A model generated the notes under the pieces. That model did not search any database. It worked only from the letters and a program-made list of their open reading frames with translations, and was not told the DNA's origin. Shown piece by piece: positions 31,569-40,840 of a stretch of 64,000 nt of DNA. The stretch lies in contig NZ_VFOZ01000002.1 of NCBI RefSeq assembly GCF_006716425.1, positions 434,001-498,000 on the forward strand, in the 5' to 3' direction. A program made the position numbers and the translations under genes. Position 1 is the first letter of the stretch, and each line of letters begins with the position of its first letter. Source of the DNA: Actinoallomurus bryophytorum. GTDB taxonomy: Bacteria > Actinomycetota > Actinomycetes > Streptosporangiales > Streptosporangiaceae.

Positions 31569-31710
31569 TAATCGACGGCGCCCTCGGCGGTGGACGCCAC
31601 GTCCCGGCGACCGCGGACCGCCGTGCATAGACTGGTCGCGTCGTTCGGGTCTCCCCCCGCCCTTCCGCACTCGACCGGCCGCCCCCTCGCACCCGCCCTC
31701 GGAGGCCTGT

Positions 31711-32778
31711 TTGAGTCGACTCGAAGCTTCGGCCGTCAACATCGGAGAGGTCGCGCGGCGCGCGAAGGTGTCGCGCAGCACCGTCTCCTACGCCCTGTCG
31801 GGCAAGCGGCCGGTTTCGGAAGCGACCCGTCAGCGCATCCAGCGGGTCATCGACGAGATGGGCTACCAGCCGAACGCCTCGGCGCGTGCGCTGGCCCGGG
31901 GCGAGACCAGGACGCTCGGCCTGGTCTTCCCGCCGGCCGGAAGCCATTACACCGACATGCAGCTCGACTTCATCGGCGGGGTCGCCGAGGCCGCCGCCGC
32001 CCGCGACTACGACGTGCTGATGTCGATGGCCGACGCGGGCGAGGAGCAGTCCTTCCAGCGCCTCGTGGGCGAACGACGTGTCGACGGGGCGATCCTCATG
32101 GAGATACGGCTGGAGGACGCCCGCGTCGACCGCATGCTGCGGACCAGCTTCCCGTTCGTCACGATCGGGCGCGTCGCCCGGCCCGACGACACCGCCTGGG
32201 TCGACCTGGACCACCTGACGCTCGTACGCCGGTGCGTGCAGCACCTGTCGGATCTCGGCCACCGGCACCTGGCCTTCGTCAACCGGTCCGAGGCGCTCCT
32301 GCGCGCCGGCTACGAGTCGGCCCGCCGCGGCCAGGACGGGTTCGAGCTGGCGATCCGGCAGCTCGGGCTGCGCGGCGTCGCCTACCCCTGCGACGACGAC
32401 GCGATGGCGGGTGAGCGCCTCGCCGAGCGCGTGCTGGCCGAGCATCCGGAGACGACCGGCATCGTGACGGTGAACGAGGCGTCCCTGGGCGGGCTGTACC
32501 GCGGGCTGACCGGCGCCGGCCGCACGATCCCCCGCGACGTGTCCGTGACCGGCATCGCCGGCGCCCGGTGGGCCGAAGCCGTGACCCCCTCGCTGACCGC
32601 CGCCGACGTCCCCGCCCACGAGATGGGGCGGATCGCCATCGACCTGCTGCTCGAACGCATCGGCGACCAGCGGACTCCCCCACGCCACCAACTGCTCATG
32701 CCTCCCATCGTCCTGCGCGCCAGCACCGGGTCGGCACCCGTCTCATCCGGCGACCACCACGCCCCGGCCGGGTCGTGA
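31711..32778 (+). CDS. LacI-family transcriptional repressor (LacI-1)
   Basis: A 355-residue regulator. The start is taken as TTG 31711 because CGGAGG precedes it and the frame upstream has no family-like sequence. The HTH and hinge occupy about 9-62 (VNIGEVARRAKVSRSTVSYALSGKR, then NASARALARGETRTLGLVF), and the effector domain 65-340 has the usual PFVTIGR, HLSDLGHRHLAF and VNEASLGGLYRGL segments. It is divergent from the SBP/permease/GH127 operon and has a CGAANCGNTTCG-class operator in both promoters. It most likely represses them until an imported sugar binds. Confidence 0.93.
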   Translation: MSRLEASAVNIGEVARRAKVSRSTVSYALSGKRPVSEATRQRIQRVIDEMGYQPNASARALARGETRTLGLVFPPAGSHYTDMQLDFIGGVAEAAAARDYDVLMSMADAGEEQSFQRLVGERRVDGAILMEIRLEDARVDRMLRTSFPFVTIGRVARPDDTAWVDLDHLTLVRRCVQHLSDLGHRHLAFVNRSEALLRAGYESARRGQDGFELAIRQLGLRGVAYPCDDDAMAGERLAERVLAEHPETTGIVTVNEASLGGLYRGLTGAGRTIPRDVSVTGIAGARWAEAVTPSLTAADVPAHEMGRIAIDLLLERIGDQRTPPRHQLLMPPIVLRASTGSAPVSSGDHHAPAGS

Positions 32779-32826
32779 GTCCCGCGCCACCTGCCGCCCA
32801 CACCGCCGGCACCGGGCGATAGCCGA

Positions 32827-32840
32827 TCGAACCGGTTCGA
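32827..32840. promoter_or_regulatory. Perfect LacI-type operator palindrome between convergent genes
   Basis: TCGAACCGGTTCGA is a 14-bp perfect palindrome containing the same 12-mer as the operator at 31362. It lies 48 bp past the LacI-1 stop and beside the terminator, with no promoter evident next to it. It could be an auxiliary operator, a decoy or chance. Confidence 0.6.
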
Positions 32841-32851
32841 CGCCAAGAAGG

Positions 32852-32891
32852 GGCTGCGCGCCCGGCGTCGTCGGACGCCGGGCGCGCAGCC
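32852..32891. terminator. Bidirectional hairpin terminator between LacI-1 and the GH operon
   Basis: A perfect 18-bp stem (32852-32869, GGCTGCGCGCCCGGCGTC, and 32874-32891) closes on a GTCG loop. It lies 8 bp past the GH59 stop and 73 bp past the LacI-1 stop, so it serves both convergent transcripts. Confidence 0.9.
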
Positions 32892-32899
32892 GCGGTGGG

Positions 32900-35302
32900 T
32901 CAGCTGGGCAGGGTCCACCTCTGGTTCGTACCGCCGTTGCAGTCCCAGATCTCCAGCTGGGTGCCGTTGGTGGTGCCGGCGTTGGGGACGTCCAGGCAGC
33001 GGCCGGACTGGACCCCCTTCAGGGTCCCGTCCGACTGCGGCGTCCACTGCTGGTTGGTTCCGCCGTTGCAGTCCCACAGGTCGACGAGCGTGCCGTTGGC
33101 CGTGCCCTGGCCGGTCACGTCCACACACTTTCCGTCCGACCCACCGAGGCGGAGCTGGCCGTTGCCCCACCACCAGGTCTGGGCGGCGCCGCCGTTGCAG
33201 TCCCACAGCTGGATCTTGGTGCCGCTCGTGGTCGAAGCTCCGTTGTCGTCGACGCACTTGCCGGACAGAGCGGACCTGACTGGGCCGATGTGCTGCTGCG
33301 ACGCGGTGCCCGCCGTCAGGGCGAAGTTGTCGAACTGGTCGGTCTGGTAGCCGGTGACGCCGAAGCCGGGCTGGCCGTTGGTGTAGGAGGCGTCGGTGGC
33401 ACTTCCCACGGTCGTCCCGTCGACGGCGGCGGTCAGCGTGGTGTCCTGCAGCTTCAGCGACAGCCGGTGCCACCGGTTGAGCCCGAGCGCCGTCGTGGTG
33501 CCGCTCGCCAGCGTCGTGAAGTGCCACGAGGTGTCGCTCTTGACGATGGACCACGCCCCACTGTCACTGACCCGGAAGTGGTAGGCGTTCAGGCCGTTGT
33601 TGTTGGTCGCCTGCAGGTTGGCGCGGCCGAGCAGCTCGACGCTGCCGGACTGCTCCAGCATCGCGTCCGCGGCGACCGTGTAGTTGCTCCACGACCCGTC
33701 ACCCATGATCGTGTACGGGGCGTTGTAGGACTCGCCGGTCCAGCGGATCGGGGTGGTCGCGGCCATCTGCCGTACGCACGAACCGGACCTGCTGCCACCG
33801 CAGGACACGCGCTGGAAGGCGCCGTTCATGTCCGCGAAGTACTTCGGTGACGTGGTGGTGGCCGCCGTCTCGAAATCGTCGGAGTACGGAAGGGACATCG
33901 AGGCGGAGGACGGCGGGGTCGCGGTGCCCTTGCCCTGCCCGGTCGTCGTCGTCACGGTGTAGACGTAACCGGGCTGGAGCGTCAGGGAGTACTTCCCGCC
34001 CGACGGGGTGACGTCCGTGGCGTGCACGAGCTGGTCGGCGGAGTTGGAGGAGTTCACCCGGGTGCTCCACACGTGGACCTGGCCCGTGGACAGCCCGCCG
34101 GCGACGGTGAAGTTCGCGGTCTGGGCGGCCGTGGCGTCCATCGTCTCGATGACGGTCGAGTAGTCGGAGTTGTTGGTCGACTTCAGCGTCACGTAGCTGC
34201 CGTTCGCCCGGTTGCCGCCCAGGTAGCCGCTGCCCGAATCGATGTAGTGCCATCCCGGCCCGGTGAACTGGGTGGTCTGCGCGGTGACCCACGTCGTACG
34301 GCCGATGGAGTAGTTGCCCGACCACGGCTGCGCCGCGATCGACATGCCGTCGGTGGCGTAGTGCAGGTTCGGGTACAGCGCCGCGATGACCGGCCAGTTG
34401 ATGTAGGAGGTCATCCGCCCGTCGATGTAGTCGCGGTTGATCGCGCGCGCGACCGCCGGGGCCCCGCCGTCGGCGTCCTCCGACCCGTTCTCACTGGCCC
34501 ACAGGGGCTTGCCGAGGTTCTGGGCGTTGGAGGTGCTCGGGCAGGAGGTGAAGGCGGTCATGTACCCGCAGGGGTAGTGCGTCCCGACGATGTCGACCGC
34601 GTTCCGGAACGCCGAGTCGGAGGTCATCGCGTCGGCGACGTCCCACCCGCTGTCCGCCGCGACGACCTTGATCGAGCTGTAGCCGCCGGCGTTGAGCGCG
34701 GACCTGAGCTTCTCGTACCAGCCCGCGTTCCAGTTGCGTTCGTTCCAGCCGCCGAGGTAGTCGATGGTCAGCCCGTGCTGCTTGGCACAGCCCAGCCACG
34801 ACATCAGGTAGTCGACCATGTCCTGGGACCAGAAGTTGCCGCCGCCGATCCATCCGGGCGCGCCCCAGGCGAGGCCGTACAGCTTGATGTTCGGGTTGCG
34901 GGCCTTGGCCTGCTCGGCCAGCCACCACTCGTACCCCTGGCCGCAGTCGACCGCGCCCCGGGTGTGCTCGTGGCTGGCCTCGGCTCCGTCGGTGGAGTTG
35001 GTGTCCCCGCCGACCTCGATCTTCAGCGTCTGCAGGGCGGCGCCGTACGACGGCTTGAACAGGTAGTCCAGCAGCCGGCTGCGCTGCGGCTCGGGGTAGT
35101 CGGGCAGCAGCCGGGAGTTGCCGCCGCCGCCGCTGATGGCGCCGACACCGTCGAAGACCCGGCCGGAGCCGGACCCGTCGACGGTGATCGACGTGGAGAC
35201 CGCGGCGTGCGCGGGTGGGGTCAGGGTCACCCCGGCCAGGAAACCCATGACCAGGATGAGGACGGCGAGCAGAGGGATGCGATGTCGTGATGCTTGGGTC
35301 AT
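32900..35302 (-). CDS. Secreted GH59 galactosidase (galactocerebrosidase-like) with ricin-type lectin domain
   Basis: An 800-residue extracellular enzyme started at ATG 35302 (AAGGAG upstream, then a signal peptide ending HA). The GH59 part (about 34-660) opens with GRVFDGVGAISGGGGNSRLL and DYPEPQRSRLLDYLF, the hallmark of galactocerebrosidases, and contains the acid/base Glu in GGWNERNW and a likely nucleophile Glu in WASENGSE. Its C-terminal lectin-like beta domain (about 530-665) is present, followed by a ricin beta-trefoil (672-800) with QTW, QQW and QRW. In soil bacteria the likely target is galactose-bearing plant polysaccharide, not lipid. Last gene of the six-gene secreted operon. Confidence 0.88.
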   Translation of the reverse strand: MTQASRHRIPLLAVLILVMGFLAGVTLTPPAHAAVSTSITVDGSGSGRVFDGVGAISGGGGNSRLLPDYPEPQRSRLLDYLFKPSYGAALQTLKIEVGGDTNSTDGAEASHEHTRGAVDCGQGYEWWLAEQAKARNPNIKLYGLAWGAPGWIGGGNFWSQDMVDYLMSWLGCAKQHGLTIDYLGGWNERNWNAGWYEKLRSALNAGGYSSIKVVAADSGWDVADAMTSDSAFRNAVDIVGTHYPCGYMTAFTSCPSTSNAQNLGKPLWASENGSEDADGGAPAVARAINRDYIDGRMTSYINWPVIAALYPNLHYATDGMSIAAQPWSGNYSIGRTTWVTAQTTQFTGPGWHYIDSGSGYLGGNRANGSYVTLKSTNNSDYSTVIETMDATAAQTANFTVAGGLSTGQVHVWSTRVNSSNSADQLVHATDVTPSGGKYSLTLQPGYVYTVTTTTGQGKGTATPPSSASMSLPYSDDFETAATTTSPKYFADMNGAFQRVSCGGSRSGSCVRQMAATTPIRWTGESYNAPYTIMGDGSWSNYTVAADAMLEQSGSVELLGRANLQATNNNGLNAYHFRVSDSGAWSIVKSDTSWHFTTLASGTTTALGLNRWHRLSLKLQDTTLTAAVDGTTVGSATDASYTNGQPGFGVTGYQTDQFDNFALTAGTASQQHIGPVRSALSGKCVDDNGASTTSGTKIQLWDCNGGAAQTWWWGNGQLRLGGSDGKCVDVTGQGTANGTLVDLWDCNGGTNQQWTPQSDGTLKGVQSGRCLDVPNAGTTNGTQLEIWDCNGGTNQRWTLPS

Positions 35303-35349
35303 GCCGACTCCTTGCGGGGCGTACGGGGGGCTCGTCAGCGCGTTGTCGG

Positions 35350-36879
35350 TCAGCGGGGAGAGAAGTCCTGGTTGGTGCCGGGGGCGTTCTTGCACGGCCA
35401 CTGGTCGAGCTGCTGGCCCAGGGTGCCGCTCGCGTTGTAGACGTCCAGGCACAGGCCGCTGCCCGCGTTCTGGAACTCCCAGGACCCGTCGGACTGCTGC
35501 AATGGCTTCCACATGCTGCCCGAGGATCCGCTCCGTGTCTGCTGCACGATGTCCGGTGTCCCGGACGCCGTCGCGTTGTTCGCCACCGCGACGACCTGGC
35601 CCGAGTGCTGCGCCTGCAGCTCGCCGTAGCCGTTCGAGCCGGGCACGAACGTGAACTGCTGGTTGGACTGGCCGTTGCAGGTCCACTGGTCGATCGCCGC
35701 GCCCGACGCCGAGGAGTCCCCGTACACGTCCAGGCACAACCCGTTGGTGCCGGCCAGCTGGTGGTTGCCACTGGGGAAGCCGCCGCTGCTTCCGCCGGAG
35801 CCGTAGCCGGCGGCCGTGATGTTGGCCTGGACCGCGTTCTCGGTGGCGTCGGACGGGTAGCCCGCGACCATGGCGCCCTCGTAGAACGTGCCGGCGCTGA
35901 GGTTCGCGCCACCGCCGGGCTTGCAGCAGTCGCCGCCGCTACCGAGGACGATCGCGCCCTGTTTGCGCATGGGGCTGTAGCCGCTGGGCAGCGAACCGTC
36001 CCACAAGGTGGTCAGGCCGCCGGACTGCGCGCTGCTGCCCTTGAGGGCGAAGCGGGATGTGCCGTTGTTCTTCAGCGTCGCCGTGACATAGGGGTTGGTG
36101 AAGGCGCGCTGGGCGGAGTTCCAGGACTGGCTGCCGCCCGGATACAGGCCCCATTCCAGGTCGGCCTGGACCCAGGGCCCGTTTCCGGAGCAGCCGCCGA
36201 ACCAGCACGAGGTGCTGAAGTTGATCGCGTCCATCGCGCCGGCGTTGTCGGCCTTCCGGGTCGTCTCGCTGTTGCCGTAGTCGAAGCAGCAGCCGCCGTT
36301 GACGTGCGTGCCGCTGGTCACCATGTACTCGCCCTCGGGCGCGCTGCCGGTCGGGACACCCGTCAGGTGGCCGTCCCGCCAGTAGCTGTTGCCGGGGTTG
36401 ATGTAGAGCGAGTACGCCTTGTGGCCGCCGACCGTCAGTGACTCCGAGGTCGCCTTCGCCGGGCTGCTCTGGCTGGACCCGGGCACCTGGCTCGAGCCCT
36501 GGTACCACAGGTCGTTCCCGTGCCCGGACTGGTCGTACACAACGGTGACGACGCAGGTGGTGCCGGTGCAGAACGAGTCCTGCACGGCGGCGTTGGCGAC
36601 GCCGCCGGTGCTGAGCAGGCCGACGTCCCGCGTCGTGTTGTCGGAGGCGCGCCGGACCTGGTAGAGGTTGCCGCCGTACGCGCCGTACAGCGCGCGGGTG
36701 GTGCTGTGCGCGGCGACACAGGGCGTGCCGCCCGAGGCGTAGATGTCGCACGGGCCGGTGCCGGCCGCCGACGCCGGCGTCACCCATATGACCACGGTCA
36801 CCAGCACCGCGAGCACGGTCGCCGCGACGGCCGCCGGTGAGCACCGCCGGCCCGTGAGGCGAACATTCGAGAGTCGCAT
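35350..36879 (-). CDS. Secreted GH54 alpha-L-arabinofuranosidase with lectin domain (copy 2)
   Basis: A 509-residue enzyme. The signal peptide spans about 1-38, the GH54 domain about 40-360 (GPCDIYASGGTPCVAAHSTT), and a beta-trefoil 370-509 of the same type as in copy 1 (FVPGSNGYGEL, LDQWPCKN). The vicinal cysteines (GGCCFDYGN), the Glu (ADLEWGLYPGG) and the Asp (GSGGDCCKPGG) are kept. The loop after the Asp has two extra cysteines not seen in copies 1 and 3. An AAGGAG site precedes the ATG. It lies 9 bp after the GH10 gene and 47 bp before GH59, and is fifth in the operon. Confidence 0.92.
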   Translation of the reverse strand: MRLSNVRLTGRRCSPAAVAATVLAVLVTVVIWVTPASAAGTGPCDIYASGGTPCVAAHSTTRALYGAYGGNLYQVRRASDNTTRDVGLLSTGGVANAAVQDSFCTGTTCVVTVVYDQSGHGNDLWYQGSSQVPGSSQSSPAKATSESLTVGGHKAYSLYINPGNSYWRDGHLTGVPTGSAPEGEYMVTSGTHVNGGCCFDYGNSETTRKADNAGAMDAINFSTSCWFGGCSGNGPWVQADLEWGLYPGGSQSWNSAQRAFTNPYVTATLKNNGTSRFALKGSSAQSGGLTTLWDGSLPSGYSPMRKQGAIVLGSGGDCCKPGGGANLSAGTFYEGAMVAGYPSDATENAVQANITAAGYGSGGSSGGFPSGNHQLAGTNGLCLDVYGDSSASGAAIDQWTCNGQSNQQFTFVPGSNGYGELQAQHSGQVVAVANNATASGTPDIVQQTRSGSSGSMWKPLQQSDGSWEFQNAGSGLCLDVYNASGTLGQQLDQWPCKNAPGTNQDFSPR

Positions 36880-36888
36880 GTCTGCTCC

Positions 36889-37280
36889 TTAGCCCAGGGT
36901 CCACTGCTGGTTGGACTGGCCGTTGCAGGTCCACAGCTCCACCAGGGAGCCGTTGGCGGTGGCGCCGCTGGTCACGTCCAGGCACAGCCCGGACTGCACC
37001 CCGGTCACCGTGCCGTTGGAGTTCAGCCGCCACTGCTGGTTCGCCGCGCCGTTACACGTCCACGTCTCCACCTTCGTCCCCGCGGACGTCTGGTTGTCAT
37101 ACGCGTCCAGGCACAGCGTCGCCCCGCCGCTGCTGACCGACAACTGACCCGAAGAGCTCAAGGTCCAGGACTGGTTCGAACCACCCGAACAGTCATAGAT
37201 CTGCACCTGAACACCCGGAGTCGCGCTCGCGTTCGGCACGTCCAGGCACCGGCCCGCCCCCACGGCACGCAGCGCACCAC
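36889..37280. repeat. Lectin-coding repeat, copy A (pairs with 40449-40840)
   Basis: The 3' ends of the GH10 (here) and GH54 (40449) genes code for ricin-type modules that align base for base without gaps at an offset of 3560. They show long identical runs, for example around 37150-37265, and only scattered differences. The catalytic parts are unrelated, so only this module was copied. Confidence 0.85.
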
Positions 37281-38355
37281 TACCGGTACCGCCACCACCG
37301 CCGGAGGAGCCGCCGAGGGCGGTGACGGTGGCGTTGTAGGCGGGCTTGGGCTGGTAGCCGGCGTCGTACATGGTCGCGGCGCCGTACCCAGGGAAGGTGC
37401 CGCCGATCCAGGAGTGCCCGTCGTCGACGCCCCACTGGGAGACGCCCACGCAGCGGGAGACCGCGAGGCACGCCTTGACGACGTTGCCGTAGTCGGTGGC
37501 CTGCTGCTGGAGGGCCGAGCTGGAGGCCGGCAGCTGGATGCGGTCGTCCAGCTCCGTGACCGCCACGTCCAGCCCGAGGGCCACGAACCGCTGCATGTTC
37601 GCCTGCAGGGAGGAGGGCACCTGGCCGACGATGAAGTGGCTTTCGAGCCCGATGCCGTTCAGCGGCACGCCCTGGGACAGCAGCGACTGCGCCAGGGAGT
37701 ACATGCCGTTGCTCTTGGCGTTCTGGCCCTCGATGTTGTAGTCGTTCAGGTACAGCTTCGCGTCCGGGTCCGCGGCGTGCGCCGTACGCAGCGCGTCCGC
37801 GATGTAGTTCGTGCCCATCGCGTTGTAGAACACGTCATGGCGCAGGGTGCCGTCCTCGTTGAACGGCTCGTTGACCACGTCCCAGGCGTACAGCTTGCCG
37901 CGGTAGTGCGTGGCCTCGGTGGTGATGTGGGACTCCATCGCGCCCTGCACCTGGCTCAGTGGCAGGCTGGTCACCCAGCCGGGGAGCTGGGCGTGCCAGA
38001 CCAGGTTGTGCCCGCGTACCCGCATGCTGCGGGACTGGGCGAAGGAGACGATCTGGTCGCCGGGCCCGAAGTTGTAGCTCCCGTTCGAGGGTTCGGTGGT
38101 GTCCCACTTCATCTCGTTGCCCGGGGTCACCATGTCGAACTGGGTCCCGGCGATGCTCGTCTCTGACCCGTTGCTCAGGTCGCTCCGGGTCAGGGCGGTG
38201 CCGAAGTAACGGCCCTTCGCCTCGGCCAGCCCGCGCAGCGTCGTCGCCGCCCCGGCCGGCGTCGTCGTGCAGAGCGCCACGACCATCGCGAGCACCGCGG
38301 CGGTGACCAGACCGAAGCGCCTGCCCGGTCTGATCTGACTCTTCCTCGTCGTCAT
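36889..38355 (-). CDS. Secreted GH10 endo-xylanase with ricin-type lectin domain
   Basis: A 488-residue xylanase. The signal peptide is about 1-36 and the GH10 barrel 38-345, with the acid/base Glu in WDVVNEPFNEDG and the nucleophile Glu in VAVTELDDRI. A short Gly-rich linker joins a three-repeat ricin module (about 357-488; QSW, QQW, QQW). Unlike the GH10 at 16391 it has no CBM2, so it may act on soluble or branched xylan rather than cellulose-bound xylan. GAGGAGGG precedes the ATG. Fourth gene of the six-gene secreted operon, 20 bp after GH29. Confidence 0.95.
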   Translation of the reverse strand: MTTRKSQIRPGRRFGLVTAAVLAMVVALCTTTPAGAATTLRGLAEAKGRYFGTALTRSDLSNGSETSIAGTQFDMVTPGNEMKWDTTEPSNGSYNFGPGDQIVSFAQSRSMRVRGHNLVWHAQLPGWVTSLPLSQVQGAMESHITTEATHYRGKLYAWDVVNEPFNEDGTLRHDVFYNAMGTNYIADALRTAHAADPDAKLYLNDYNIEGQNAKSNGMYSLAQSLLSQGVPLNGIGLESHFIVGQVPSSLQANMQRFVALGLDVAVTELDDRIQLPASSSALQQQATDYGNVVKACLAVSRCVGVSQWGVDDGHSWIGGTFPGYGAATMYDAGYQPKPAYNATVTALGGSSGGGGGTGSGALRAVGAGRCLDVPNASATPGVQVQIYDCSGGSNQSWTLSSSGQLSVSSGGATLCLDAYDNQTSAGTKVETWTCNGAANQQWRLNSNGTVTGVQSGLCLDVTSGATANGSLVELWTCNGQSNQQWTLG

Positions 38356-38375
38356 GTCTCACCCTCCTCTGCCGG

Positions 38376-40361
38376 TCAGGCTCCGGTGATGGTCCATTCG
38401 TTGTTGGTGTTGGAGTTCGGCGCCCAGAGGACGGTCGTCGCGCCGGCAGTGGTGCTGCCCGCGCCGTCCAGGGACGTGCCGGTCCCCCGGTTGATGATCT
38501 GGTAGCGGCCGCTGCCGACGCTGTTCAGCCGCCACTGCTGGTTGTTGCCGCCGTTCCAGGCGGCCTGCAGGCAGCTCGCGCCGTTGGCGGTGTTGCCCCA
38601 GCTGTCGGCGACCATGCCGTTGGTCCGGTTGACGATGCGGTAGTAGCCGCTGCCCAGGTCGACCAGCTGCCACTGCAGGTTGGTGCTGCCGTCGTAGTTC
38701 CACTGCTTGAGCACGGACCCCGAGGCCACGTTGCCGCCGCCGTCCAGCACCAGGCCGCTCGTGACGTTGGCGATCCGCACCCAGCCGGTGATGGTGCCGC
38801 CTCCGCCGCCCAGGGTGGGGATGGCACCGGAGAAGGTCAGCTTGACCACGTACGCGAGGGCGCTGTACGGCGCGGACGAGGGCATCGAGACGTGCAGGCC
38901 CGACCCGTCCTGGCTGCGGTTCGGCAGGTCGGTGTACGACCCGGCCGTGGCGCCGAGGAGCCGCACCGAGCTCAGGGTGCCCAGGTTGATCCGGCCGGAG
39001 GCGAGGGTGGTGATGTTCAGCGTGCTGCCCGGCCAGCCCAGCACGGTCGCGTACAGCACCGTGCTGTCCTTGCTGCGGGTGAACCGGATGTCCTGGCTCG
39101 TACCCTCGCGCGGCGTGGTGAAGGAGCCGCCGCCCATCTGCGTCGGGCCCTCGCCGTAGGCGTCCCAGGCCCGGGTGGCGTAGACGGACTCACCGAACCG
39201 CCCCAGGTAGTCCCCGATGCCGCGCAGGATCGTCTGCTGTCCGGAGGGGATCGTGCCGTCGGCCATCGGGGCGATGTTGAGCACCATGGTGCCGTTCTTG
39301 CTGACCCGGTCCAGCAGCGCGTGCAGCATCGCCTTGGTCGAGTAGTAGCCGATGCCGGCGGTGTAGCACCAGCTGGAGCTGGAGACACTGTCGTCGGTCT
39401 GCCAGTACGGGGACTGCAGGCCGCCCGGTCCGCCGCGCTCGAAGTCATAGACCTCGCCCAAGTTGTCGAAGCCGTCCTTGTAGGTGGCGACGACGTCCTT
39501 GTTCCAGGCGACGGCCTTGTTGTAGTAGTACGACAGGAAGTTCAGCCGCTGGGACTCCTGCACCAGGTTGAGGTCGAAGTCCTGGTAGATGACGTCGGGC
39601 TGGTAACCGTCGATCACCTCCTTGAGCTTGTCGTACCACAGCTGGTTCTCCGCGCTGCTGCCCAGCTGGCCGTACAGCTTCTTGAGCGTGGTCGTCGACT
39701 GGGCCGGGACGTGGTCGTAGTAGCCGTTGAAGTGGTACGCGTGGTGCAGGGAGACGTACAGCTTCATGCCCTTGGCGCGGATCGCGTCCGCGTGCAGGCG
39801 CAGCAGGTCCAGCCGGGGACCCTTGTTGACGGAGTTCCACTCGTTCGCCGTGCTGTTCCACATCGAGAAGCCGTCGTGGTGCTCGGCCACCGGCCCCGCG
39901 AACTTCGCGCCGGCGTCGGCGAACAGCTGCGCCCACGCGCTCGGGTCCCAGCTGCCGCCGGCCGAGGACGGCTTCGGCGCGAACTGCACGTAGCGGCCGG
40001 CCTTGTCGTTGGCTCCGTTGATGAAGTTGTGGTACGGCCACGCCGACGGATCGCCGTAGGTCGCGATGTGGTGGCTGTTCTCGGCCGAGCCCGAGATGTA
40101 CATGTTCCGCGGATACCACTCGTTGCCGAAGGCGGGGACGCTGAAGACGCCCCAGTGGTAGTAGATGCCGAACTTGGCGTCCTGGTACCACTCGGGGGCC
40201 GGTGGGTGCTGGTCGACCGACGCCCAGCTCGCGGTGTAGCTGCTCGGGCCGGCGGTGGCCTTGGCGTCGCGGACCCACAGCAGGCTCGCGGCGGCGGTCA
40301 GCCCGGCCGAGGCGAGCAGCGTACGACGGCTCAGCTGGAACGGTGACGATGAGGTGGACAT
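38376..40361 (-). CDS. Secreted GH29 alpha-L-fucosidase with ricin-type domain, Tat signal
   Basis: A 661-residue enzyme. The N-terminus has a twin-arginine motif, LSRRTLLASAGL, so export is probably through Tat. The GH29 domain (about 45-500) shows PEWYQDAKFGIYYHWG, AEHHDGFSMW and a likely nucleophile Asp in DVIYQDFDLN, all typical of alpha-L-fucosidases. A beta-trefoil (about 515-661) with three QW repeats (LQW, QQW, NEW) follows. It should remove fucose from plant side chains such as xyloglucan or arabinogalactan. The start at ATG 40361 is supported by the Tat signal; an 87-bp gap separates it from the GH54 gene upstream. Confidence 0.9.
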   Translation of the reverse strand: MSTSSSPFQLSRRTLLASAGLTAAASLLWVRDAKATAGPSSYTASWASVDQHPPAPEWYQDAKFGIYYHWGVFSVPAFGNEWYPRNMYISGSAENSHHIATYGDPSAWPYHNFINGANDKAGRYVQFAPKPSSAGGSWDPSAWAQLFADAGAKFAGPVAEHHDGFSMWNSTANEWNSVNKGPRLDLLRLHADAIRAKGMKLYVSLHHAYHFNGYYDHVPAQSTTTLKKLYGQLGSSAENQLWYDKLKEVIDGYQPDVIYQDFDLNLVQESQRLNFLSYYYNKAVAWNKDVVATYKDGFDNLGEVYDFERGGPGGLQSPYWQTDDSVSSSSWCYTAGIGYYSTKAMLHALLDRVSKNGTMVLNIAPMADGTIPSGQQTILRGIGDYLGRFGESVYATRAWDAYGEGPTQMGGGSFTTPREGTSQDIRFTRSKDSTVLYATVLGWPGSTLNITTLASGRINLGTLSSVRLLGATAGSYTDLPNRSQDGSGLHVSMPSSAPYSALAYVVKLTFSGAIPTLGGGGGTITGWVRIANVTSGLVLDGGGNVASGSVLKQWNYDGSTNLQWQLVDLGSGYYRIVNRTNGMVADSWGNTANGASCLQAAWNGGNNQQWRLNSVGSGRYQIINRGTGTSLDGAGSTTAGATTVLWAPNSNTNNEWTITGA

Positions 40362-40448
40362 GGCGGGGAACCTCTCAGGGCGGGGTCGACGCCGGCGGGC
40401 GGGTCGTTCGCACCCGCCCGCCGGCACTTGACGTGCGTTACGGAAGGG

Positions 40449-40840
40449 TCAGCCGAGGGTCCACTGCTGGTTCGACTGGCCGTTGCAGGTCCACAGCTCC
40501 ACCAGGGAGCCGTTGGCGGTGCCCGCGCTGGTCACGTCCAGGCACAACCCCGACTGCACGCCCGTGACCGTGCCGTTGGAGTTCAGCCGCCACTGCTGGT
40601 TGGACGCCCCGTTACACGTCCACGTCTCCACCTTCGTCCCTGAAGACGTCTGGTTGTTGTACGCGTCCAGGCACAGCGTCGCCCCGCCGCTGCTGACCGA
40701 CAACTGACCCGAAGAGCTCATGGTCCAGGTCTGGTTCGAACCACCCGAACAGTCATAGATCTGCACCTGAACACCCGGAGTCGCGCTCGCGTTCGGCACG
40801 TCCAGGCACCGGCCCGCCCCCACCGCGCGCAGCGCACCGG
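40449..40840. repeat. Lectin-coding repeat, copy B (pairs with 36889-37280)
   Basis: This is the 3' end of the third GH54 gene, nearly identical to the end of the GH10 gene 3560 bp away and in the same orientation. It codes for the three-repeat ricin module. The other two GH54 genes carry a different beta-trefoil here. Confidence 0.85.

Noticed and set aside
31713-31722. Palindrome GAGTCGACTC at the LacI-1 start codon as another operator
   Set aside because: It lacks the CGAA..TTCG spacing of the other sites and lies inside the coding start 160 bp past the promoter; probably chance.
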